From: Hymenoscyphus infarciens
Lineage: Eukaryota > Ascomycota > Leotiomycetes > Helotiales > Helotiaceae
Reading direction: 5' to 3'
Assembly: GCA_001414345.1 (NCBI GenBank)
Contig: LLCB01000262.1
Coordinates: forward strand, 1 to 64,000
DNA length: 64,000 bases
Position numbers and translations under genes: made by a program. Positions 1 through 10,686 of the stretch are shown piece after piece. The notes below the pieces were generated by a model. The model searched no databases and was not told the origin of the DNA. It worked only from the letters and a program-made list of their open reading frames with translations. Position 1 is the stretch's first letter. Each line of letters begins with the position of its first letter.

Positions 1-193
1 GGGCGATAGTAAGGGGGCAATGTTACTACTATACACGTGATATACTATAGTTAAGACTATCTAATCTAAATATAGAGAGGGGGAATTTAAATTAGAAATT
101 ATTCTCTTTTATACTTATAGAAAGTAACATTTTACGATTTACGATTTCCTATTTGCGATTTAGTCAATCCGACTTTTTGGTGCATTCAGGATG
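1..193. mobile_element. Truncated TIR MITE, right-hand part (copy 1 of family seen at 47172-47810)
   Basis: This stretch aligns base by base with 47552-47810, apart from two gaps of about 41 and 24 bp. It ends in the same terminal repeat, which reads aggatg at the outer edge. Most differences between the copies are CA to TA or TG to TA, which is the RIP signature; this copy keeps the unmutated bases (for example gggggcaatg here, gggggtaatg in the other). The left half lies outside the window. No coding capacity is seen. Confidence 0.75.
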
Positions 194-1004
194 CCGTAAG
201 TATATAATATCTAGGACGCTCTACAAATCCTCTAAGAGATTTATTTAATATATACTATAAGTTACTTTATTATAGAAAAAATCTAAGGAACTTTAAGTAG
301 CTACTTAATTAAACATCTATACTTAGTTTTAAAGAAATTCATAAAAGAGTTACTCTATAATTAGTAGGAGAAGTTAGAGACTTTTGGTGTGTTTTCAGTT
401 AATCTTAGCCTGTGCGCACGGAATTGTGACGACCCCTGTTGGAGGGAATAAAGCAAAACATGCAATCATATGCCAAAATGGTTGGAAAAATTGCTGTTTC
501 AGTCTCCTGAACCTTCTTGCTGCGATTACCCGACACTGTTGAAGTAAAAGGGTTGCCAGAAGGAGCCTGGAGAACAGCTCGTACAAATTGGGCTTGGGGA
601 AGGGCGATATGGTGTACAGCTGAGCCTGTTGAAATTTCACCAATAAAGAGAAGAGTAAGGCGCTTCTAGTGACGGAAAGGGAGAATTTTCTCGGTGTATT
701 CTTGATCAGCCATAGAAATGGCCCAAAAGTGTAAAGCTGTATCTCTTTACCTATTAACTGTCTTAGTAGGTGTACGGGGTTTGAATACCATCTTGTCCAA
801 CCAAAGCAACAGCAGCCGACCCAAATCTCATTGCATGCAAACCAAACGGTCATTTCTACGCTAGTATGCCCCCACAAGAAAATGGTGGCATAAACCGCCC
901 CATAAACTCCACTATCATAGGCTCCTGCGCTAAAGCAATCTGTATATGATACCAAGAAACTAACCAAGACCCGCGCATAGACCACCCAACGCGTTGTGAG
1001 TTTC
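194..1004. other. Intergenic DNA, no gene seen
   Basis: Positions 194 to about 380 are AT-rich and look RIP-affected. From 380 the composition becomes ordinary and forms the 3' flank of the F-box gene. A long minus-strand open frame here overlaps the F-box gene in another frame and has no recognisable domain, so I treat it as spurious. Confidence 0.5.
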
Positions 1005-3172
1005 TCAATCAGACAGGTCAGATGCATCTGTATCTTCGTCTCTGTAGAGCACAAAATCAAACCTCCCTCCTCCCATCGCAGTGAGTCTCTCCTGGATACG
1101 CCATTTGTCATATTCGCCCAGGTCGTTTTGTGGATGTTGGTACATGACAGCCAATACAAATCCTTGATTGGTGGGTTTCAATGTGTCGATAAATTTGAGG
1201 ATTCCCTCGGTTGTGAAAGAAGACAACCCAAAAGTGTACAGGCTTTTGAGGTGTGGTAGACTGGCCATCGCATCCCAGATTTGGTCACTCAGATCGTAGC
1301 CGCCGAACCAGAAGCTCTCAAGACTGGGCAATTGGGATGCTATTTTTGCAATGTGATGGGAAGTGAAATACTCGGAGGTGGAGACGAGTCGTAGTACTTT
1401 GAGTTTCTTCAACTGGCAGATTGATGAGACCAGAATCTCGATGTCATCTCCAAATGCCCCTTCAGGCTCCGCCGTTAATTCGAGTGCTTCTAGCGAAGTT
1501 TGATGCGAAAGGGCCTTGTGAAAGCCTTGATTGTTGATAAGGGGATAGTCAGACACAGCGATACTTCGCAATTTTAGATCGTTCGCCATGCAGACGTGAG
1601 TGAGTATTGCGGGGCCACTGAGCAACGCAAGATGTATATCGCGGAGGTTGACGCACTTTCCCAACCATTCGACAACCTCTAGAAAAACATCGTTTTCAGT
1701 AGCCTCGAGATCTACGTGATCTATGGATTTGGCATATCGGATATCGATTCCCTCAAGCTTCTCACAGCCCTTTAGAAGATTGAGATTCTTCAGACCTTGT
1801 GGCTCCAACCCATCCAGTTTCAAAGACTTCAAGGACGCTGAGTGGTGGTCCAAAGCCAACATCGATTCGGGACCAATCTTCTTTGCATCCAAGGCTTCGA
1901 AGGATTCAAGGCTATTTTCTCTCAGAGAAGAGAAGAATGATGCAAGGTTGGAATCGCCACCATCCGTAGGATTGTAGGAAAAAAAGGACAAGTCGTTGAA
2001 ACCTAAGCACTTGCTGGCGATAGACATAGCTACGGTTCCATCCAACGCTCGTCCGTCCCAAAGCGTGATGCTCTTGAGTTTGGATAATCGTCCGGTCCAT
2101 CTGATATTAAAGTCAGCTTACCTCATTACCAAATATTCATGCTTCAAATATTTCTCGAAAATGATGGGAGAAACGACTCGCGATGGACATCAAAAGGGGC
2201 GGTAAATACTCCAGCTTCGCACCTGCCCACCTAACCCTCGTTGTTCCAACTTTATAGGGGAAACCAAGTAAATTATCCTAATTACTTGGAACAACTCAAG
2301 GTGTTAACCCAGATAGTTGGAACAATCAACACCAATTGTCCCAAACTATCTAGGTTAACACCTTGAGTTCTCCTAGAGAGTTAGAACAACGGGTTGTCCT
2401 TACTGTTGCGTATAATGTCCACCACGAGCTTGCTTACCAACCCCTGATTGATCGATCAGATTCCTCTAAGGCTTCTGAAATAATAAAAACAACTTACCTT
2501 GACAATGCAACTGCGCTAATATCACCTGCAATTTCCTCAAGAGCGGCCTCAAATCCATCCTTCAATGCTGACACATAAACAAACCCGGTAATGGATTCGC
2601 CCACCGCATCAAGGATCAGAGGTAGGTCTGCCTGGGTATATGCTGCCTTTTTGCGACTTCTCGTCTTCTTCGCTATCTTGCTGGGTGGAGGTATATCTTG
2701 CTTCACAAGGAATTGTGCCATATCATCTGCAAAAAAGGACTCGAAGCCGAATTCCCTGAACCAATTGTCTTGTAGAAGTTCGAGTAAGTTCCGGAGGTCG
2801 AGCATCCTAATGTAAAGTGCATATGGCAGGAAGGTAGCGCCGAGAGTGCTTCGAATGATCGACTTCCAGAGCAGAGCCCATTTACTCATGATACAGCTTT
2901 GGTAAGCTGCGAGTTCATCTGCTGAGAGGTTCAGAAGTTTCGAAATGTCGGCATCGTCGTCTTTAATTATAGGGGAGTCGTGTTGGATCCTATTGCTTGT
3001 TAATCAACAGCTCGAAGTATCAAAGCTCTTTAACTTACTTGTACAGCCAGCCAAGAGCAGGATACACGAAAGGTTTGCATGCCAATGAACAGTTAAACAA
3101 AGTCCCGAAATCCTTTCGATTCCCCAGCTCTTCGCAGATCAAGGCCAGTACATCGCCCGTCAATTGCACCAT
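1005..3172 (-). CDS. F-box protein with leucine-rich C-terminal part
   Basis: Exons are complement(2989-3172 region: 3039-3172; 2498-2989; 1005-2100), 573 aa. The start is the ATG of MVQLTGDVLALICEELG, directly followed by an F-box-like helix pattern (residues about 3-45, ending in GWLYK). The C-terminal 350 residues hold irregular leucine-rich repeats such as LKSLKLDGLEPQGLKNLNLL. F-box proteins bind Skp1 and present substrates to an SCF ubiquitin ligase; the substrate cannot be read here. Intron 1 (2990-3038) is ordinary. Intron 2 (2101-2497, 397 bp) is unusually long because it contains a palindromic MITE at 2241-2389; the flanking exons still join in phase (AG + A TGG). The upstream open frame to 3523 is 5' leader, since it reaches into the RAD9 promoter. 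Divergent from RAD9 with about 360 bp between starts. The F-box call is by motif shape only; the gene structure is firmer than the function. Confidence 0.75.
2241..2389. mobile_element. Palindromic MITE in F-box gene intron 2
   Basis: Ends are inverted repeats: ttgttccaactttatagggg on the left and the complement of tcctagagagttagaacaa on the right. The interior is a second, nearly perfect hairpin of about 70 bp (ctcaaggtgttaaccc ... ggttaacaccttgag). The first 55 bp match the compact copy at 15512-15564, and the whole matches 34424-34551. No open reading frame, so it is non-autonomous. Confidence 0.7.
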
Positions 3173-3531
3173 ATTGGCGGCAGCGACCAGAAAAGGAGGG
3201 TCGCAGAAAGACGCAGCCACTGTAAATGAAGCTATATTAATGGCAGATATGCCTAGAAATACAGGAATGGTAAAAAGGTTGTAGTGTTGTTGGGATTGCT
3301 GGTTGATTTGTACACAAGTATAGGTAACTAGGTACTCACTCAAAGCGCGGGGCACCGACGATGACGCGACTGCCTGCCCAGGTGTTTTCGACGCGCTCGT
3401 CCCCACTGAATTCAGTGCAACCACCCGGCGCCTAGAAGACCACAGCACAGTGGTCACTTCACTGAGAGTAAGAAACATGCTGAGGACGAGCGCATCGCGA
3501 ATAATTCCATGAAATCCTTTCATATCTCATC

Positions 3532-5215
3532 ATGGCCATTCTAACTTTCACGCTCAATCCCGAGGCAATCGGCAAGCTGCATGATGCTCTCGTGTGCCTG
3601 GGGAAATTCAACGAAGGCGTTTCCATCGAAGCATCTCAAGACAAGGTCTGTGGTGTTTCCTATATTTCTCACTTAATTGATTATACTGATTTCTTTCATG
3701 ATTAGTTGATCTTGACTGCTCTCAACTCTTCCAAATCTGCCTATTCTTCTTTCACGTTGGTTGGAAATAAGTTCTTCACAAAATACCATTACAAGCAGCC
3801 ACCCGCGAGAGGATCTACTCAAGCGAAAGAGAAGTTCAACTGTAGGATTTATAACAAGGCGAGTTTTGATCTTGCTTTTGCAGGCTTGGCTTACATGCTT
3901 TCAAGGCTCTATTGTCCGTTTTCAAGGGTCGAGTCAGTGACCCTTCTCGAGAAAGGGAGACCGCTATTGAGAGATGCGAAGTTTCCGTTCAAGATGGCGA
4001 GGGCCAAGCGAGAAGTCGGTTTGTTGTAAAAATCATTTGTCGGCATGGTATGTCAGTGAACCCTTTTCCTCGAGGGATGATGAACTCAACTCTCATAGGC
4101 GTTATTAAAACATATCGCCTTACCTTTGAGTCTGTTGCTCCCATGCACGCTCAGTTTACCAAGGCAAACGTCAACAATCATTGGTCCATCTCGTCGAGGA
4201 CTTTACGAGAGTTTGTCGAGCACTTCGGACCCGGTACAGAACAGCTTGATATATACTCTGAAAACGGCCGTGTGAGTTTGACAAGCTATACCGAGAAAAT
4301 CGTCTCGGGAAATGGTTGTAAATCATCTGGCTTCGTTTCTAGGCTATTACTAACCCCGCACAGAAATACTGAAGCAACCTCTACATACAACCATAGCAGT
4401 GGACACATTGGAGTTTTCGGAGTTTTCAGTCGAAGAGCAACTTCACATTGTCATCAGCGTCAAGGACTTCAAATCAATCATCACACACGCTGGCATAACG
4501 ACTACTCTCGTGAGAGCTTGCTATTCCCGTCCAGCATCACCTATGCAGTTGACGTACACTGACGACGAAGGTATACTAAGTGAGTTCATTCTCATGACGG
4601 TTGGGGAAGCCAGAGGAAAAACGGCAACACCTGCACCGAATGCATCTAGGGCAGCTCCCAATCGACCAGCATCGAGACAACCTCTTGATGCCGCTTCTAA
4701 TTCCGGAAGAGCCACACCATCTGAAATGCCACCTCCTCCGCCCCGAGCTGCTCCTATACGAGAAAGTCAGGTTGGAAAGAGTAAAGTTACTAGACCGTCT
4801 CCACCACCTCCTCAACCCAGCATACCATCTGATGCCCTCTTCATGCCTGCTGCTGATGGCGACCAAGTATGGGATCCTGTTAATTACGATGATGACGATG
4901 ATACCATGTTGCTTTGGGACCAGGACCGAGGAGAAGAACTTGTATGTATGAACTTTGGTTTAGGATAACTTTCTGACTGGTGACAGAACCACCCGGCCAC
5001 ATTGAATTCCAGTCGTAATCAGCGAAACGCAAATTCATCCAACCAAAGTGCCAATAAACGTCCCAGCGATCCAAATGAGGATCAGGATTTCCGACAGGCA
5101 CCAACTCAGCGCCTTGGGCCTACCCAGAGCATGTCTGAGGTAAGATATCTAGTTTCTCTATTGAGGCCATGTTTTCTGACTTCCACATTAGATTAGGGGT
5201 TTGCTTGATGATTAA
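3532..5215 (+). CDS. rad9: Rad9 checkpoint clamp subunit (9-1-1 complex)
   Basis: Exons are 3532-3645, 3706-3858, 3906-4047, 4099-4314, 4364-4941, 4987-5139 and 5192-5215, giving 459 aa. Rad9 forms the PCNA-like 9-1-1 ring with Rad1 and Hus1 in the nucleus and recruits ATR/Mec1-type kinase signalling after DNA damage. The N-terminal PCNA-like region carries the family's typical strings MAILTFTLNPEAIGKLHDAL, DPSRERETAIERCEV, SSRTLREFVEHFGP and YTEKIVSG (residues 1-270). The C-terminal third is proline- and serine-rich and disordered, as expected for the phosphorylated Rad9 tail, and ends in an acidic LLDD. Intron 2 (3859-3905) begins GCGAGT, so it is a GC-AG intron; no GT site in reach keeps the conserved YNK-ALLSVF join. 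Intron 4 has a TACTAAC branch point. The gene converges on the ATS1-like gene 172 bp downstream. I am confident of the family. Confidence 0.9.
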
Positions 5216-5387
5216 ATGGGTAATCCCCAAGGTTCTGAAACCTCGCAACATGTATGGGCCGTTCTTAAACCCCTCACCACTTGCCCTCAAACCACGACCA
5301 GTTCCTTCGCTGGCGACTTATGGCTCACACAGAGACATTATGTATTGCACGGTGGCACAAATAACGAGGAGGAAGCAAGCAAGCCCC

Positions 5388-6476
5388 TTAGCTAATGCAA
5401 ACCCAACTCGTAGCACATCCTGCTCCGATGCTTGAGATTTTGCTTCCTGGTGGTAGATATTGATTGGAAGCCACAACATTCCACCTGCCTTTAACATCCC
5501 CATTCGTGGTGTTTGGTCCACAATTTCCGTGTTCTCCCCATCCCCATGCCAGTACACTTCCTTCCGTAGAGTAAGCTACAGCATGTTCACTACCAATGGC
5601 GATTTGTGATATTAATGGCAGATTTGGTGGAGCAAGTTGCCCATGATCATCTCTCCCCCACGATACCAATTCCCCATTTTGCAACAAAACAAAAATGCTT
5701 CCCCAACTCGCACCAACATCCTTCCACCCAGGCACCGATTCCGGAGCAGCCGACTTGATCTTCCCCTTATCAGACCCCAAAACAATATGTTCCCCAGTCT
5801 CAGGATCACCCAACAAATATGTAAACTCCCTTCCACAAACCGCCCGAACGACCTTAAAATTAACTCCATCAATTTTCCGCGGTTGATATATGATACCTTC
5901 TGGTTTTCCTATTTGACCCTTTCTACCACTTCCCCATCCATAAACATCCCCATTATCAAGGACAGCAAGGACGTGACTAACAGAAGCTGCTAAATCCACA
6001 ACTTCCCTTCCTACGGGTGGGAAGTCTTTGATAAGTTGCGCCTTGGAAGAGCGAAAAAGGAGTTCTCCTTGTCCCAATTCGCCTCTATTTCCGATTCCGA
6101 AGGTGTAGGTTTTGGTAGCCTTTCCGTTTTCATCTTGTTGGACGATGATTGAGGATTCCCAGGTTGCAGCACATAATGTCGTGATGGGGGTGTGAAGAGG
6201 TGAAGATGAGTCAGAGCTTGGACGGATTTTCTGGAATTGGGGGGAGGGAGTTTCTGATGATGTGAGGCCACATGCTCCACTGGTAATATCCCCGGAGTAG
6301 TAGAGTTCTTTGGATGCGACGAGGAGGGTGTGGTTTCCACCAGCTCGAATTTGGGTTATTGATGGAGGACCGCTGTCATCTTTGAAGAGGACTTGTTTTG
6401 GGACCGAGACGTCTTCTTTGTGGCCTATTCCTAGTTGGCCGGAGCCGTTTGATCCTATTGCAAATAAGGTTGACAT
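5388..6476 (-). CDS. RCC1-repeat protein, Ats1/Kti13-like
   Basis: A single uninterrupted exon encodes 362 aa, near the 333 aa of yeast Ats1/Kti13. RCC1 blades are visible along the chain: GSNGSGQLGIGHKED at the N terminus, GIGNRGELGQGE near residue 125, GWGSGRKGQIG near 180, SWGRDDHGQLA near 270 and WGWGEHGNCG near 310. These would fold as a beta-propeller. In yeast, Ats1/Kti13 partners with Kti11/Dph3 in diphthamide synthesis and Elongator-dependent tRNA modification; here that role is inferred from length and the lack of any extra domain. There is no signal peptide or membrane segment, so it is likely cytosolic. Alternatives are other small RCC1 proteins. It is transcribed divergently from RPL7 across about 600 bp. 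Confidence 0.8.
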   Translation of the reverse strand: MSTLFAIGSNGSGQLGIGHKEDVSVPKQVLFKDDSGPPSITQIRAGGNHTLLVASKELYYSGDITSGACGLTSSETPSPQFQKIRPSSDSSSPLHTPITTLCAATWESSIIVQQDENGKATKTYTFGIGNRGELGQGELLFRSSKAQLIKDFPPVGREVVDLAASVSHVLAVLDNGDVYGWGSGRKGQIGKPEGIIYQPRKIDGVNFKVVRAVCGREFTYLLGDPETGEHIVLGSDKGKIKSAAPESVPGWKDVGASWGSIFVLLQNGELVSWGRDDHGQLAPPNLPLISQIAIGSEHAVAYSTEGSVLAWGWGEHGNCGPNTTNGDVKGRWNVVASNQYLPPGSKISSIGAGCATSWVCIS

Positions 6477-7072
6477 TTTTGATTTGTCAAGAATCCTCCA
6501 CTATGCTGAAGCTTTCGATGCTGCTGTTTAGAATTGGTGTAATGGTAGTCAATAACGCTGGTTGCCTGAGTGTTCCACTTGAAAATCGAAGTACAGAGGG
6601 GCTTTTCAAAAATGAAGGAATAACAAGAAAGTTGTTTCTGATTCCTAGCAAAATTGAAGTAATTCTCTGAAACCAATTGATGAAAGTTCGTGAGCTGCCT
6701 GCTTTATTCTGAACACTGACGGCCCACCTCTACTTGTGCCGAGTGCCGTAGACCCAGTCGCAACTCTCTTTCAACAAAGTCTTAGAAAGTTATTTTTCAA
6801 TAATCAGAAATCAGAAGGATTCCTGATTAAGCCCTTTTATATCATCTACTATTTATTTCATATTTTCAAGTTTTTACAACATAGCGTGGTAACCTGGAAA
6901 CCCCTTTAGGTAGGTACGTAAGGAAGTGGGAGAGCAGGCACGTGAGAGACCATGCTAACGCTTTCTGGACTAGCAGGGCATGGTTCTTTTACCGAGACCT
7001 ATTTTCCCACTGAACTTTCATATTCCTCTTCGAACTTTTCACGCCAAACTTCGACACTGACAACCGCCCAAC
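6477..7072. promoter_or_regulatory. Divergent promoter region between ATS1-like gene and RPL7
   Basis: Nothing coding is seen. The RPL7-proximal part contains pyrimidine-rich stretches typical of ribosomal-protein gene leaders, but no TATA box at a convincing distance. Specific factor sites cannot be assigned by eye. Confidence 0.4.
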
Positions 7073-8594
7073 ATGTCGTCCACCAACCAGTACGTTCCCT
7101 AATCCCATCTCTCGATGGGAATCGCAGTTATATCGTCCGCCGTCCTTCGCTGAGTTACCACGGCATCGAAAGTCAGCTCCAGAGTGGCCGATGCCTGGCA
7201 GCCAGCTCGATTCTTTCCTGAGCTACTTCCCCTCGATCTAGGTTCAACAACTTGCGTCGTTGGAAAGATAGTACGGGGTTTTGAGGCTGAAGATTCGTTC
7301 TTCTCCTTTAAATTCATTGCCGCACACACAACGAAAGTACTGCCAATGGAGGGTAGGAAATTGTCAAGTGCGCGCACTTCTTCCTGGACTTCGGTCTGGG
7401 GTCTTGTCGGATGAGACTCTGCCAATTATTCGTGTCATTCTCCCCTTCATTGGGTTCTTGAATTATCGATGCCTTTTGGGTCATCTCACCGATCAAATTC
7501 ATACTTTCGAGTTAGCCCTCTGCAAGAATGTCGCGCTTTAGCTGCAATTCCCACTCGGCGCTCACTTCATACAATATGTATGCTGGACACAGGACTAACT
7601 GAACTAGATCCGTCCCTACCAAGGACCAAATTCTCGTCCCAGAGACTCTCTTGAAGAAGCGCAAGAGCCAGGAGAAGGCCCGCGAGGAGCGATCCGCCGA
7701 GCTTGAGAAGAAGAAGAAGGTTCGTTATTACTCTTTCAACACACAGATGGCATCTCAAGGACTACATGATGCATAACACCACTTTCGCGACTAGATACAA
7801 AGTATCGATGTTGTCGCCAATTAACCATCTTTCGGGTCTGATCTATCTTTGAGATTGTCATCTGCGTGTTCGAGCTTTATCTCTCGAACCCTTCACTGAC
7901 TTTATTGAATAGGCACAAAAGGAGAAGCGTGGTGTCATCTTCAAGCGTGCTGAGAAGTACGTCAAGGAGTACCGCGACCAAGAGCGTGAGAAGATCCGTC
8001 TTCAACGTTTGGCCAAGCAGGATGGTTCCTTCTACATCCCAGCCGAGGACAAGTTGGTCTTTGTTGTCCGCATCAAGGGGTAAGCTTCTCATAACCTATC
8101 GTCTGGCAGTATTTTCCTAACATGTATTTAGTATCAACAAGATTGCACCAAAGCCCCGAAAGATCCTCCAACTCCTCCGTCTTCTCCAAATCAACAACGG
8201 TGTTTTTGTTCGTATGACCAAGGCTACCCTCGAGATGTTGAAGGTTGTCGAGCCATGGATCGCCTACGGATACCCCAACCTCAAGACTGTTCGTGAGCTC
8301 ATCTACAAGCGTGGATATGGAAAGGTCGAGAAGCAACGTATCGCTCTTACCGACAACGCCATCATCGAGAACACCCTTGGCAAGTACGGTATCGTCTGTA
8401 TTGAGGATTTGATCCACGAGATCTTCACCGTCGGACCAAACTTCAAGCAAGCCGCCAACTTCTTGTGGCCATTCAAGCTCTCCAACCCAAATGCCGGAGG
8501 ATTCAAGACCCGCAAGTTCCGTCATTTCGTGGAGGGTGGAGATCTCGGAAACCGAGAGGACAAAATCAACGCCTTGATCCGAAGAATGAACTAG
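7073..8594 (+). CDS. rpl7: 60S ribosomal protein L7 (uL30)
   Basis: Exons are 7073-7089, 7608-7719, 7913-8079 and 8132-8594, giving 252 aa (yeast L7 is 244). The protein is a structural component of the large ribosomal subunit. The short first exon (MSSTNQ) is followed by a lysine-rich helix ([20 protein letters not shown]), then the family core [46 protein letters not shown] and the C-terminal IRRMN. Intron 1 is long (518 bp), intron 2 is 193 bp and carries a probable C/D box snoRNA at 7760-7847, and intron 3 is 52 bp. Hosting a snoRNA in RPL7 intron 2 parallels budding yeast RPL7A/RPL7B, whose introns host snR39 and snR59. Codon choice is strongly biased to C-ending codons (AAG, GAG, ATC), as expected for a highly expressed gene. 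Confidence 0.97.
7760..7847 (+). ncRNA. C/D box snoRNA, snR39/snR39b/snR59-like, in RPL7 intron 2
   Basis: Box C is ATGATGC at 7766-7772 (one mismatch to RTGATGA) and box D is CTGA at 7838-7841. The 14 nt directly upstream of box D, 7824-7837 (accatctttcgggt), are complementary to the highly conserved 25S rRNA segment ACCCGAAAGATGGT. By the box D plus five rule the target is the G of ACCCG, matching the yeast Gm805 site (snR39b); the intronic yeast relatives snR39 and snR59 modify A807, two bases on. The terminal stem is weak and the outer ends are approximate. Confidence 0.7.
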
Positions 8595-9425
8595 GCTGTT
8601 GTGGATGTTATGATAATTGGGCACGGGTCTGTTTTTTTATGCTTCAGCTACAGCTAGCATATGGGATGGGGCGTAATATGAGCATAAAAATGAATGATAT
8701 GACACTTTGCCCAGACATCTGTTCGTGTGAAGTTTTATTTATGTGACGGAGTGGTTGAATGTTTTCCCTTTCCTTTTCATCCAACTCCCCTACTAGATTG
8801 TATGCGCTTACTGAAAATTTAATGGCTTATCCATCAACTTTGATGCTTGGATTACTAGCCAATTGAAAGATTACCTCTCTTTTTGGGCCCCACAAATAAT
8901 TGTTCGGCTTACCCGTCACTTGACAGATTACTGGGTAGGTTTCACAATTGGGAGCCAAAAACGGGTGTAGCTTACTCGGTATTTGATAGCTTACTTGTGA
9001 CTCTCGTTTTAGCCACACTGAACTTGGGGTTTAGAGGAAAAAGACCACGGTACTCGTTCCGAGGTTGATATTCTCACTCCCTTGTTATTTAACTTTTTCT
9101 GCAAAGTAGGCCGAGCAAAAGCCATCGCTTACTCGTGGCTTACTTACAACTCATTGTCCTGCTTGATGTGTGCTTGACATTTGTTTAGTTTCTTGATCCG
9201 CTGTTTGGAAAGATTGGGATCGGAAGGGGTGTTCTAGTCGTGTTGTTTGTTTGCACAAAGATCAAAATTCCTCACTCTTTGTAATTCTGTACATTTCTGA
9301 GCTAGAGTTGTATAAAATATCTCCCAGAATTCCTAGGGCTATGTACCTCCGAGCCCATGCTATCGCATTCTCCAAGTATGCATCTCAACCCTATGCTTCC
9401 CCCTTCCACGATCCTCTGACATCCT
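8595..9425. other. Intergenic, 3' flanks of RPL7 and ISA2
   Basis: The RPL7 and ISA2 genes converge here. I see no open frame with family resemblance, no tRNA and no clear transposon ends. Between about 8880 and 9150 the short words gcttact and cttactcg recur irregularly on one strand, but they form no clear repeat unit. Confidence 0.4.
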
Positions 9426-10154
9426 TCAATCAGCGACAGCGAAACTAGTCCCACATCCACAACTACTCGTAGCTCTTGGATTGTCCGCAATCAAAAACTG
9501 GCTTCCTATCAATTCCATACTAAAATCAACTTTACTGCCCTTAAGCAACTCCAAACTATCTGCATTCATCACCACTTTGGCTCCTGATCCATCGTCTGCC
9601 ATGAACACTGTATCGTCTTCGCTCAATTGTGATTCGGTTTTGGAGGAGGAAGGAAGAGATGGGAGGGTTGTAAGCTCCATGGTGTATTGAAAGCCGTGGC
9701 AACCGCCGCTTGTTACTTGGAATCGGAGGGCTAGGTCGGGGTTCTCGTCTTTGGCCATTATTTGTTTTAACCTCTGGAGAGATAGTTAGCACATATACTA
9801 ATTGAGCTTCCTTTGAAGGTGAAAACATGCATTTGAAGCTCTAGGCGTGATGTCGATTTCCATAAACTTCCCATCTTCGTCTTTCTGCGGGTTGTAGATG
9901 GCGGTTGTTTGGCGACGGATGGAAGTTGTAAACGTCCTCTTTGCTTGGGCTTGGACATTGACTCGACTTGATGCTGTTCTTGTGTTGACTTGGAGATGAG
10001 AAGTCTGCGATATGGAAGGTAGGAGGAAGTCGAGGGGTGGCGGGGTAGAGTGGTGGAATCTTCGGGGGGCGAGTTGGATGAACGTTCGTGCTGCGCAGCT
10101 AGGTTGGGAGGTTGCCAGCTGTGAGCAGGTTCTTGTGAATGACCGTGTCGCCAT
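9426..10154 (-). CDS. isa2: Mitochondrial A-type iron-sulfur assembly protein Isa2
   Basis: Exons are complement(9831-10154; 9426-9773), 223 aa. A-type carriers deliver or help build [4Fe-4S] clusters in mitochondria for aconitase-type and radical-SAM enzymes. The first ~100 residues are rich in Arg, Ser and Thr with few acidic residues (MATRSFTRTCSQLATSQPSC onward), a typical targeting presequence. The carrier domain (residues about 100-223) has the three family cysteines: one in SGGCHGFQY and two in SCGCGTSF. The intron 9774-9830 starts GCATGT and ends CCAG: the join ITPRASN-RLKQI is the conserved one and no GT donor preserves it (the nearest gives a stop). The upstream in-frame methionine at 10301 would add a non-conserved extension, so the ATG at 10154 is preferred. 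Isa1 is the alternative; the sequence context favours Isa2. Confidence 0.85.
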
Positions 10155-10686
10155 TTTGGAAGAATTTACGGCGGCTTTGATGTGCGACAAGTGTTGGGGT
10201 TTAAGGATCGGGCTGCTTCGTTCCAGGTTACCTCTTGGACTGTTTCTCAACCTTGAAGTGACGAAAGAGATCACGTGATCTGCTTTCTTGCAAAACTTCA
10301 AACTGTGTCTTAAAAGAGTTCGGATCTTTCTAACACCCGTACAGTATTTTATTTTAGCTCAAAGAACTCCTGGCTACTCTCTTAGAGTTGGGCAAGTTAC
10401 TTCACCTATTTTCCCCCTTGACCTATTAGAAAAAGCTATTACAAAGCTCCTCATGCACCTATCAGGGTTCCTCGCATTCAATCCCTGAGACCTTCAAAAA
10501 TGCGAGCGGCGTCGATTCACGACTCACACTTCGTACTAGTAGATCATCGATATGGCACGACCAATCCCAGAAATTATATAAAGAGTTAAGTTCTTCTTCC
10601 CTTCACTTGAATTTCATTCTTCACTTCAGCTGCTTTCTTTCTCCCTTTTCTCCCTTTTCTCCCTTTTCCAAAACTTCAAGTCCACA
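10155..10686. promoter_or_regulatory. Divergent promoter region, ISA2 / SDR
   Basis: No gene is seen. The SDR-proximal side holds a TATA box and a pyrimidine-rich leader with three cccttttct-like repeats (10638-10670), a common transcription start context in filamentous fungi. Confidence 0.45.
10575..10582 (+). promoter_or_regulatory. TATA box of the SDR gene
   Basis: TATATAAA lies 105 bp upstream of the ATG and is followed by a CT-rich initiator-like tract. It is the only good TATA match near this start. Confidence 0.5.

Noticed and set aside
395..1159. 254-codon minus-strand open frame
   Set aside because: It overlaps the 3' end of the F-box gene in another frame and has no motif or typical composition.
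7090..7607. Second snoRNA in RPL7 intron 1
   Set aside because: No C box near TGATGA followed at a proper distance by CTGA and an rRNA-complementary guide could be found.
8073..8624. 183-codon minus-strand frame opposite RPL7
   Set aside because: It is the antisense shadow of the biased RPL7 codons, rich in Leu/Val/Asp as expected for that.
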